This document shows, piece after piece, positions 1-5,231 of a stretch of 5,385 bases of DNA. The position numbers and the translations under genes are program-made. How positions within the stretch are numbered: the stretch's first letter is position 1; every line of letters starts with the position of its first letter. Source of the DNA: RUG11690 sp045616665 (lineage in GTDB: Bacteria > Bacteroidota > Bacteroidia > Bacteroidales > WCHB1-69); the NCBI GenBank assembly GCA_045616665.1, contig JAZLHE010000017.1:1-5385 (forward strand). The letters run 5' to 3'. The notes below the pieces were generated by a model that saw only the letters and a program-made list of their open reading frames with translations, was not told where the DNA came from and did not search any database.

Positions 1-2
1 CG

Positions 3-260
3 ATGCTCGGCGGCACTGATTTTGCTCTTGCGGAACAGTACGTCAATCTGGACTGCGAGAACCCCGGCTACGTAGCGAAGGCAGTTTCTCCGGATAAGGA
101 AGCCGAGAACCTGACGATATTGAATATCAGCGGCATCTCCGGCAATGCCTGCGTCTTCGTAAGAGGCTATATGGTACTTATGAAGGACGGCGATACCGAG
201 CCGATGTATGTCTACACTGATATTGCAAAAGGCACGGCAACCGGGATTACGGTTCAGTAA
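3..260 (+). CDS. 3' end of an unrecognised protein (5' truncated by the window edge)
   Basis: The frame is open from the window edge to a TAA at 258-260, giving at least 85 residues. The ATG at position 3 is probably internal, because there is no room for a ribosome binding site and the frame is not closed upstream. The tail has alternating hydrophobic and polar residues (for example NACVFVRGYMVL and EPMYVYTDIAKG), which suggests a beta-sandwich-like C-terminal domain. From memory, such endings occur on long secreted repeat proteins of gut Bacillota, but I cannot name a family. No membrane anchor, sortase motif or Bacteroidota sorting domain is visible at the C-terminus. The coding sequence is GC-rich, with about 55% in the first 120 bases, against about 42% in a sample of rmlA (721-780). 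A strong terminator follows 32 bases after the stop, so this is the last gene of its transcript. That it is real coding sequence is fairly sure; its function is unknown. Confidence 0.6.
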   Translation: MLGGTDFALAEQYVNLDCENPGYVAKAVSPDKEAENLTILNISGISGNACVFVRGYMVLMKDGDTEPMYVYTDIAKGTATGITVQ

Positions 261-292
261 CACTTTCGGGGTTTCCCCTGAAAAATCAACGC

Positions 293-331
293 CGGCACTC
301 ATTTCGAAAGAAGTGAGTGCCGTCTCTTTTT
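293..331 (+). terminator. Intrinsic terminator after the first gene
   Basis: Bases 293-305 pair with 310-322 in a 13-base-pair stem with a single G:U wobble (302:313), closed by a GAAA tetraloop at 306-309. The T-rich run TCTCTTTTT (323-331) follows at once. This is a near-ideal Rho-independent terminator on the + strand. It ends the gene that stops at 260 and separates it from the rmlA promoter that begins five bases later. Confidence 0.92.
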
Positions 332-335
332 ATGG

Positions 336-364
336 TTGATTATCACGGTCTTTTATGGTATATT
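336..364 (+). promoter_or_regulatory. Sigma70-type promoter for rmlA
   Basis: TTGATT (336-341) and TATATT (359-364) are separated by exactly 17 bases. The -10 box is preceded by TGG (356-358), an extended -10. Transcription should begin near 371, giving a leader of about 26 bases. The match is to the housekeeping promoter of Bacillota and Proteobacteria, not to the TTTG / TAnnTTTG pattern of Bacteroidota seen in front of gldF. No operator or riboswitch is visible in the short leader. The site is predicted from sequence only. Confidence 0.7.
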
Positions 365-383
365 ATATGCGTATTATTAGCCT

Positions 384-390
384 TAGGAGG
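384..390 (+). promoter_or_regulatory. Strong Shine-Dalgarno sequence that sets the rmlA start
   Basis: TAGGAGG ends six bases before the ATG at 397. It decides for that start over the in-frame ATGs at 355 and 367: the first lies upstream of the promoter's -10 box and the second at about the expected transcription start. Such a perfect ribosome binding site is unusual for Bacteroidota, and the gld genes in this window have none. Confidence 0.85.
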
Positions 391-396
391 TCCGTT

Positions 397-1257
397 ATGA
401 AAGGAATTATCCTGGCCGGCGGAAGCGGAACCAGACTGTATCCGTTAACCCGCGTTACATCGAAGCAACTGCTTCCGATTTATGACAAACCGATGATTTA
501 TTATCCGCTATCCACACTGATGCAGGCGGGAATTAATGAAATTCTGATTATTTCAACTCCTCACGATTTGCCTCATTTCGAACGTCTTTTGGGCGATGGT
601 TCTCGCTTGGGCTGCAATTTCAGTTATGTCGTGCAAGAAGTGCCCAATGGATTGGCCCAGGCTTTCGTTTTGGGTGCCGACTTTATTGGTCACGACAAGG
701 CGGCTTTGGTCTTGGGCGATAATATTTTTTATGGTGCTGGCTTCGAACATCATTTGGCGGAAAACAATGATCCAGACGGCGGCGTGATTTTCGCATATCA
801 CGTGTCCGACCCAGAACGCTATGGTGTGGTGGAATTTAACGAGGATATGATTGCGGTTTCCATTGAGGAAAAACCCAAAAATCCAAAGTCAAATTATGCG
901 GTTCCCGGTCTTTATTTCTATGATAATTCCGTGGTGGAAGTGGCTAAAAACATCAAACCAAGTGCTCGTGGAGAATACGAAATTACGGATGTGAATAAGT
1001 ATTACCTGAATGCAGGCAAATTGAAAGTGTGCAAAATGGACCGTGGTACGGCTTGGCTGGATACCGGTACTTTCAAGTCGCTGATTGACGCTACCCAGTT
1101 TGTGCAGGTGGTGGAAGACCGTCAGGGACTGAAAGTGGGTTGTATTGAGGAAGTGGCTTACCGTCAGGGATTCATCAATGCGGAGCAATTGGAAAAAATT
1201 GCCCAGCCCTTGTTGAAGAGCGGTTATGGTGATTACTTGCTGAATTTGATTAAATAA
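397..1257 (+). CDS. rmlA: Glucose-1-phosphate thymidylyltransferase RmlA
   Basis: This enzyme joins glucose 1-phosphate and dTTP to give dTDP-glucose and pyrophosphate, the first step towards dTDP-L-rhamnose and related sugars for surface polysaccharides. It acts in the cytoplasm. The 286-residue product has the normal family length and is intact. Visible motifs are the nucleotide-binding loop GGSGTRLYP (8-16), SKQLLPIYDKPMIYYPLSTL (22-41), the metal-binding GDN (107-109), EEKPKNPKS (157-165), GEYEITDVN (192-200) and GTAWLDTGT (217-225). The start rests on the AGGAGG at 385-390. No other rhamnose-pathway gene is in the window. The gene is transcribed from its own promoter and converges on the P-loop gene with eight bases between the stops. 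Codon use changes within the gene. None of the eight leucines in codons 1-50 uses TTG, but 14 of the 21 leucines after that do, which hints at a mosaic or chimeric 5' end. The function is near certain. Confidence 0.95.
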   Translation: MKGIILAGGSGTRLYPLTRVTSKQLLPIYDKPMIYYPLSTLMQAGINEILIISTPHDLPHFERLLGDGSRLGCNFSYVVQEVPNGLAQAFVLGADFIGHDKAALVLGDNIFYGAGFEHHLAENNDPDGGVIFAYHVSDPERYGVVEFNEDMIAVSIEEKPKNPKSNYAVPGLYFYDNSVVEVAKNIKPSARGEYEITDVNKYYLNAGKLKVCKMDRGTAWLDTGTFKSLIDATQFVQVVEDRQGLKVGCIEEVAYRQGFINAEQLEKIAQPLLKSGYGDYLLNLIK

Positions 1258-1265
1258 GATATCGT

Positions 1266-2276
1266 TTATAGCGTCATAACGTCGTAAACGGGCAGTTGCA
1301 GTGCTTCCGATAATTTGTCGCGAAGCACTGTTGATTTAATGGTGTAGCCGGCAGGTGACGTGGGATTGACGCAAACGGCCAATAACTGCGCGGCGAATAG
1401 GACATACAGATGCCCTCCCTTTTTCAAAAAGGCATTGACCGTATCGATGCCGGCAAAAATCTTGGTGAAATCCTTGGCAATAAGAATGGTCTGGTCAATA
1501 TGGGGTTGCATTCGCAGATAATCTAAGATTTTATCTGTAATGATGCCGCCGACATAAAAAGTTTGGCCGTATTTAAACAATCTGTCTTGATATTTGTCTA
1601 ATAATAAAGTAGATGGAATTTCCAAATCGTTCCATAGGCCATCGCTGTCCTGTGCCCAAAGTCCGTTGTCAATATCTGTAAGAAAAGAAGTGTCGCCCAC
1701 TTCATATTTGGGTAAATGTATCAGGCGAGTGGTGAATTGCGTTTTGCGGATGAGTTCGGGAAGGTTAGGGGAAAGGGCAGCGCCAGTGCTCAAAATGAGA
1801 CTTTCTGTTACCGTGGGAGCTCCAAAACTTTTCCGTGAAAGCGCACCGTCAACCAGGGTGATGTCCACGTTGTAAGTGTTCATTTCACTTAACAACTGCT
1901 TTAGTCTTCCGGTACTGCTGGGACCGGAGATGATGGCTTTTCCGCGTTGCAGGGCCTGTGCCGTGACCAATCTGCCCAATGTGCTTCCGTGGGTGGAAAC
2001 ATTGAGAATGTTGGAAGTCGGCCTGCGTTCCTGGTAATGTTTTTCTGACGTTATGAAAATCGTCCCCTTGGCTAATTCAATTTCCGGCTTATGCGTTTCC
2101 GTCACCTGATCCACACGTTCTCCGTCAATGCCGATGGAGGTCACGGCAATCTTTTTATCCGTCTTGTATAATTCTCTCAGAACATAATTCAAACATTCCG
2201 TCTTGCCGGTGTTCTTTTCCATTCCGACAAACGAGACGCTTTTGTGTTGCAGAATTTGTTCAATAAGCGGAGACAC
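1266..2276 (-). CDS. P-loop NTPase-like protein of unknown function, third gene of the gldFG operon
   Basis: The predicted product is 336 residues, probably soluble, with no signal peptide or clear membrane helix. A P-loop lies at residues 18-26 (GMEKNTGKT). It resembles Walker A, but the canonical first glycine position holds Met and a Gly stands one residue earlier. A Walker-B-like strand VDITLVD (137-143) runs into DGALSRKSFGAP (143-154), then TESLILSTGAALSP (157-170). There is no ABC signature (LSGGQ), so it is not the missing GldA ATPase. From memory it resembles roughly 330-residue P-loop proteins encoded near B12-dependent lysine or ornithine aminomutases (KamB-like). That is a weak suggestion, since no aminomutase gene is here. 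The start is GTG at 2276-2274, three bases after the gldG stop and in the same frame; no later start would keep the P-loop. It is probably co-transcribed with gldG. That it is a real gene is nearly certain; its role is unknown. Confidence 0.88.
   Translation of the reverse strand: MSPLIEQILQHKSVSFVGMEKNTGKTECLNYVLRELYKTDKKIAVTSIGIDGERVDQVTETHKPEIELAKGTIFITSEKHYQERRPTSNILNVSTHGSTLGRLVTAQALQRGKAIISGPSSTGRLKQLLSEMNTYNVDITLVDGALSRKSFGAPTVTESLILSTGAALSPNLPELIRKTQFTTRLIHLPKYEVGDTSFLTDIDNGLWAQDSDGLWNDLEIPSTLLLDKYQDRLFKYGQTFYVGGIITDKILDYLRMQPHIDQTILIAKDFTKIFAGIDTVNAFLKKGGHLYVLFAAQLLAVCVNPTSPAGYTIKSTVLRDKLSEALQLPVYDVMTL
1299..1330. repeat. Nine-base-pair inverted repeat near the end of the P-loop gene
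   Basis: CAGTGCTTC (1299-1307) and GAAGCACTG (1322-1330) are perfect inverted copies with 14 bases between them. The repeat lies in the last codons of the P-loop gene and about 40 bases beyond the rmlA stop. No T-run follows on either strand, so it is not a standard terminator. It could slow or end transcription where the two converging transcripts meet, or be chance within coding sequence. Confidence 0.4.
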
Positions 2277-2279
2277 AGT

Positions 2280-4037
2280 TTATTTTTTGCTATATTTTGA
2301 TTTTCTGATAATGATAAGAACAATCCCCATAATGAAAATCAAATCCAAAGGAATGACGATATTCAAGATGGAGTAAAGATTTTTATGATTTCTGATTTTG
2401 ACGGGATCCAGAGAACCGATTTTGAAGTTTTTGGAGCGGATTTGCAGCAAGTCGTCGTCATCGCAAAGGTAGTTGACGCAGTTCAGCAGGAAGTTGGTGT
2501 TGTCATACATTTCGCCGGTATAAATGTCATATCCTGTAGGATAGGGCTGGTTGTGCTGGCGGTCGATGAAGTTGCGGATGATGTCGCCGTCGGCAATGAA
2601 AATCTGGCGGGTGGGTTCACTTTCGTGAAGGTAACCCAGGGCCTTCATCGTGTCGAACTCAATGGGAAGAATGCCGTCGAAGGCAGATTGAAACTTGCCT
2701 TCTACCAAGGCTGCGATGGGCAGGTACTTGAAGGCATATTCTTGCAAATTAGGCTGTGCCAAGCCCACGTTGATGGTAACGATAGCCGGTGTCGGTACCA
2801 TTTTGGTGCGTTCTGACGTGGTCATCAAGACGGTTTTCTCCAAATTGACTTCCTTGCCCACAAAATCTATCGTTCCTGTAAAGTCGGACTTGATTTCCTT
2901 GATGTTTCTCACGATAGGATGTTCGCTGAAATTGACCACTTTGAGGCAGTAGGGGAAATTCATAAATTTATACTGCTGCTGGTCACCGATGGTTCCTACG
3001 CCGATAGGAATTTGTTGGCAGCTTAAATCCTGTACCAAATTGGGATTGAGGCGTACACCATAACTGAAAAACAAATCGTTGAGTTGCAGATTTCTCGGTG
3101 TGGCGAAAAATTCGGGTGCGTCTTGCAGGCTGTCGGCAGAAGCGGTCGTGGCATCAATCAGCCATAAAATTTTACCGCCACGCATTAGAAATTGGTCGAT
3201 GACGTATTTGTCCGCATCGGGAAACGGCTCGGTAGGCTGGGCCACAATCAGCACGTCGTACTTGTTGCCGTTGATGACCAGTTCCTTGCTGACGCTGTCC
3301 TTTACGGCAATGTCGTTGAGGGCGTTGACGCGTCCGTTGATTCGTACACGGTCAACATTGTAAAAACGCTGGAGTTGCCAAGCCATCCACGAAGTGGAGT
3401 AAAAGTCCATCTCGCCGTGACCGTCCAAAAAGGCCACTTTGGGTTTGCTGCCGGTGATGAGTTTTCGGATGGAAGAAACGAGGTTGTATTCCAATTCCTG
3501 AATAGAGTATTCAAGCCAGTCGTTGCCGCTGGGGTCGGCCACGATCAGTTCGGCGGGATATTCTTTGTCGCGATAGGAAATCATTGCCCCTGGAATGACG
3601 AAACGTGTGGAATAACCGCTGGCATCCTCTTTGCTGATAGGAATCGGTTTAAGTCCTTTCTGGTTAAATTCGCCGAAAATGGCATTGGCTTCTTCCGGAG
3701 TCTTATCCTTGATAGGGTCGATGAATTCAAAATGGACATTTTTGGAATAACTTCTGAATTCTTGCAGAATATCCTTCGTCTTTTCTTTGAATAACTGATA
3801 ATCGGCAGGAAGACCGTCACCTTCCATATACACGCGAATGTAGATGGGATCGTCAATGCTTTTGAGCATTTGGATGGTGGTGGAAGAGAGCGATAGACGT
3901 TTGTCCTTGGTTAAATCCAATCTGAAAAACAGAAAAGAAGAAAGAATGTTGATGGCTATCAAAATGATGAAGCCCACAATCAGACTGATGATGGCATTCT
4001 TCTTGAAACGTTGGCTGTTGTTACTTGCTTTTTCCAT
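2280..4037 (-). CDS. gldG: Gliding-motility-type ABC transporter auxiliary subunit GldG
   Basis: GldG is the partner of the permease GldF. In gliding Bacteroidota it forms, with GldF and the ATPase GldA, an ABC transporter linked to motility. In non-gliding Bacteroidales its substrate is unknown. The 585-residue product is near the usual family length. It has one N-terminal membrane helix (about 14-38), then a large domain resembling the ABC_transp_aux family, opening with RLDLTKDKRLSLSSTTIQML (39-58). KPKVAFLDGHGE (198-209) is a conserved stretch of that fold. A conserved end (GYDIYTGEMYDNTNFLLNC, 502-520) leads to a second helix (about 556-577) and a basic tail. This places the bulk outside the cytoplasmic membrane, anchored at both ends. 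It starts with ATG 13 bases after the gldF stop, with no Shine-Dalgarno sequence, as is common in Bacteroidota. The P-loop gene follows three bases after its TAA. Family assignment is strong; the biological role in this organism is not shown. Confidence 0.9.
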   Translation of the reverse strand: MEKASNNSQRFKKNAIISLIVGFIILIAINILSSFLFFRLDLTKDKRLSLSSTTIQMLKSIDDPIYIRVYMEGDGLPADYQLFKEKTKDILQEFRSYSKNVHFEFIDPIKDKTPEEANAIFGEFNQKGLKPIPISKEDASGYSTRFVIPGAMISYRDKEYPAELIVADPSGNDWLEYSIQELEYNLVSSIRKLITGSKPKVAFLDGHGEMDFYSTSWMAWQLQRFYNVDRVRINGRVNALNDIAVKDSVSKELVINGNKYDVLIVAQPTEPFPDADKYVIDQFLMRGGKILWLIDATTASADSLQDAPEFFATPRNLQLNDLFFSYGVRLNPNLVQDLSCQQIPIGVGTIGDQQQYKFMNFPYCLKVVNFSEHPIVRNIKEIKSDFTGTIDFVGKEVNLEKTVLMTTSERTKMVPTPAIVTINVGLAQPNLQEYAFKYLPIAALVEGKFQSAFDGILPIEFDTMKALGYLHESEPTRQIFIADGDIIRNFIDRQHNQPYPTGYDIYTGEMYDNTNFLLNCVNYLCDDDDLLQIRSKNFKIGSLDPVKIRNHKNLYSILNIVIPLDLIFIMGIVLIIIRKSKYSKK

Positions 4038-4050
4038 AATTATCGAAGAT

Positions 4051-4782
4051 TTACCATTTTCTACTTAATAAAACGATTCTTGTGCCAAATAAAAAGAGGA
4101 AGATGACACTGAGAAAATAAATGAGGTCGCGGGAATCAACCACTCCTTTACTGATAGATGAGTAATGGTCGGCAATGCCCAAGGTTTTGATGAAGTATCC
4201 GAAATTGCCGAGAGCGTCGAAAGAGTAGATGAAGTCGAAAGCGAAGAACATAATGAAGCAGAGCAGGGCGGCGATGATGAAAGCCACAATCTGGTTGTTC
4301 GTCAAGGAAGAGGAAAAAAGGCCGATGGAGATAAAGGCCGAACCTAAGAGGATGAGTCCTAAATACGAGCCCCAAGTGCTTCCCATGTCGATATTGCCAA
4401 CAGGATTACCGATGAGGTAAACCGTGACGACATAGACCAAAGTCGGAATCAGCGTAATGACCAGCAGCGTAAGGCAAGCCAAGAACTTGGCTCCGATAAT
4501 CTGGTTGTCGGTCAGTGGCTTGGTAAACAGCAATTCGAGGGTTCCGCTTTTGCGTTCTTCGGCGAACGACCGCATAGTGATAGCTGGAACGAGGAAGATA
4601 AAGAGAAATTCGGCCACGTTGAACAAACCCTGGATGTCGGACAAGCCCGCGAAGATGACGTTGTTGATATTGGGGAATACCCAAAGGAAAAGTCCTGCCA
4701 CAATGAGAAATACGGCAATGAACACGTAGCCCAGCACCGAACTCAAAAAGGACTTTATTTCTTTCAAATACAAACTATACAT
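4051..4782 (-). CDS. gldF: Gliding-motility-type ABC transporter permease GldF
   Basis: GldF is an integral membrane permease of the ABC-2 type that pairs with GldG and needs an ATPase (GldA in gliders), which is not in this window. The product is 243 residues, as expected for the family. It begins MYSLYLKEIKSFLSSVLGY, a typical ABC-2 permease start with an amphipathic segment before helix 1. Six membrane helices are visible at about 16-36, 53-70, 98-124, 138-160, 164-184 and 218-237. The cytoplasmic loop after helix 2 carries the conserved SFAEERKSGTLELLFTKPLT (72-91). The frame stays open for 146 codons from an upstream ATG at 5220, but the ATG at 4782 is chosen because family homology begins there and a Bacteroidota promoter lies about 20 bases upstream. 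gldG follows 13 bases after the stop, so the two are surely one transcript. Confidence 0.92.
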   Translation of the reverse strand: MYSLYLKEIKSFLSSVLGYVFIAVFLIVAGLFLWVFPNINNVIFAGLSDIQGLFNVAEFLFIFLVPAITMRSFAEERKSGTLELLFTKPLTDNQIIGAKFLACLTLLVITLIPTLVYVVTVYLIGNPVGNIDMGSTWGSYLGLILLGSAFISIGLFSSSLTNNQIVAFIIAALLCFIMFFAFDFIYSFDALGNFGYFIKTLGIADHYSSISKGVVDSRDLIYFLSVIFLFLFGTRIVLLSRKW

Positions 4783-4802
4783 AGTATAAAAATTATAACT
4801 TG

Positions 4803-4833
4803 CAAAAATACGAAAATTTTGTATTGGACGAAA
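4803..4833 (-). promoter_or_regulatory. Bacteroidota-type promoter for the gldF–gldG–P-loop operon
   Basis: On the minus strand TATTTTTG (4810-4803) is an exact match to the Bacteroidota -7 element TAnnTTTG. Nineteen bases upstream stands TTTC (4833-4830), three of four matches to the -33 element TTTG. Transcription should start near 4797, about 15 bases before the gldF ATG. The short AT-rich leader has no Shine-Dalgarno sequence. No separate promoter is evident before gldG or the P-loop gene, so this one probably drives all three. Confidence 0.7.
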
Positions 4834-4972
4834 GAAGCAGAGCAAAAAACGCTTCCATCTTGTTGTGATGTTGTGGAAAAGTTGACAGTTGGGTGATTTT
4901 GGAGGAATGAGGAAGTGTTTCTCGAGTTCAAATCGTATTGCGTTAGTAAATTGTTGTCGCTGATTTTTCATA

Positions 4973-5007
4973 CGAAAAAAGCAATGCCAAAGGCACTGCT
5001 TTTTTCG
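4973..5007. terminator. Bidirectional intrinsic terminator
   Basis: Bases 4973-4983 pair with 4997-5007 and 4985-4988 with 4992-4995, with one A:C mismatch (4984:4996) and an AAA loop. The stem includes six A:T pairs, so each strand ends in a run of six Ts (5000-5005 on +, 4980-4975 on -). It can act in both directions. On the minus strand it would stop transcription coming from the right before the gldF promoter. I see no + strand gene that it would serve. Confidence 0.8.
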
Positions 5008-5009
5008 TC

Positions 5010-5046
5010 TTGGCGGAAAGTGAGGGACTTTCCAATGCCAATTTTT
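5010..5046 (+). terminator. Second terminator-like hairpin adjoining the first
   Basis: GGAAAGT (5015-5021) pairs with ACTTTCC (5027-5033) around a five-base GAGGG loop. TTGGC (5010-5014) pairs with GCCAA (5037-5041), leaving AAT (5034-5036) as a bulge. Five Ts follow (5042-5046), so the orientation fits + strand termination. It begins two bases after the neighbouring hairpin. No + strand transcript is known to reach it, so its use is uncertain although the structure is clear. Confidence 0.55.
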
Positions 5047-5083
5047 AAAAATTAAGTTGTTGATTATCAGGTATATAAAATTT

Positions 5084-5167
5084 AAAAAATGCCGTTTTTT
5101 GTCCCGTTGGAGTACCGTGACTGCGGAAAGTAACTTACTCTCCGCAAATGTTTTACGGCTTTTTTTT
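5084..5167 (-). terminator. Nested inverted repeat, probable terminator of the coiled-coil gene
   Basis: The outer arms are six As plus GCCGT (5084-5095, with one extra T at 5090) and ACGGC plus eight Ts (5155-5167). Inside lies a second hairpin, TGCGGA (5122-5127) with TCCGCA (5141-5146), continued after an A:C mismatch by AGTA (5129-5132) and TACT (5136-5139) around an ACT loop. Read leftward, the outer stem ends in six Ts (5089-5084), 65 bases or more past the stop of the coiled-coil gene, so it could end that transcript. The nested, two-level design is more than a simple terminator needs. It might be a dispersed intergenic repeat or a structured RNA. Confidence 0.5.
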
Positions 5168-5231
5168 ACCATAAAATTCATGCTGATTTTTGACATTTCC
5201 GATGAAAAATCTGCTTTCATGCCTCCAATTT

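Larger units (their letters stand above)
4783..5231. other. Gene-free region between the coiled-coil gene and gldF
   Basis: This AT-rich stretch of 449 bases holds no gene I can support. In order along the leftward strand it contains a nested inverted repeat (5084-5167), two adjoining terminator hairpins (5010-5046 and 4973-5007), a section of about 140 bases with no recognised element, and the gldF promoter (4803-4833). The open frame that crosses it on the minus strand would encode a protein rich in Phe, Trp, His, Cys and Arg, unlike a normal protein or a family extension. I found no tRNA or known riboswitch. Confidence 0.7.

Noticed and set aside
355..396. An upstream in-frame ATG would add 14 residues to RmlA.
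   Set aside because: The ATG at 355 lies upstream of the promoter's -10 box, there is no ribosome binding site before it, and the AGGAGG with the family-typical MKGIILAGGSGTRLYP start fits 397.
1266..2276. The P-loop protein as the GldA ATPase of the transporter.
   Set aside because: It lacks the ABC signature and the order of ABC ATPase motifs, and its Walker A differs from theirs.
2385..2816. A 143-codon + strand open frame.
   Set aside because: It is also a shadow of gldG on the opposite strand, with no promoter or ribosome binding site.
3192..3794. A 200-codon + strand open frame.
   Set aside because: It is antisense to gldG, which has clear family motifs along the same stretch. The translation shows no family features.
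4922..4938. GTTCAAATC, which resembles the T-loop of a tRNA.
   Set aside because: The flanking bases do not form a T stem, and no acceptor, D or anticodon arm can be drawn around it.
4907..4963. A tiny + strand frame of 18 codons after GGAGG and near TTGACA (4882-4887), followed by the terminator at 4973.
   Set aside because: GGAGG is only one base from the ATG, no -10 box lies at a proper distance from TTGACA, and the peptide has no recognisable feature.
4783..5220. A 146-residue N-terminal extension of GldF, or a separate small gene beginning at the ATG 5220 after GGAGG.
   Set aside because: GGAGG is only one base from the ATG, the composition is not protein-like, and the frame runs through three hairpins and the gldF promoter.
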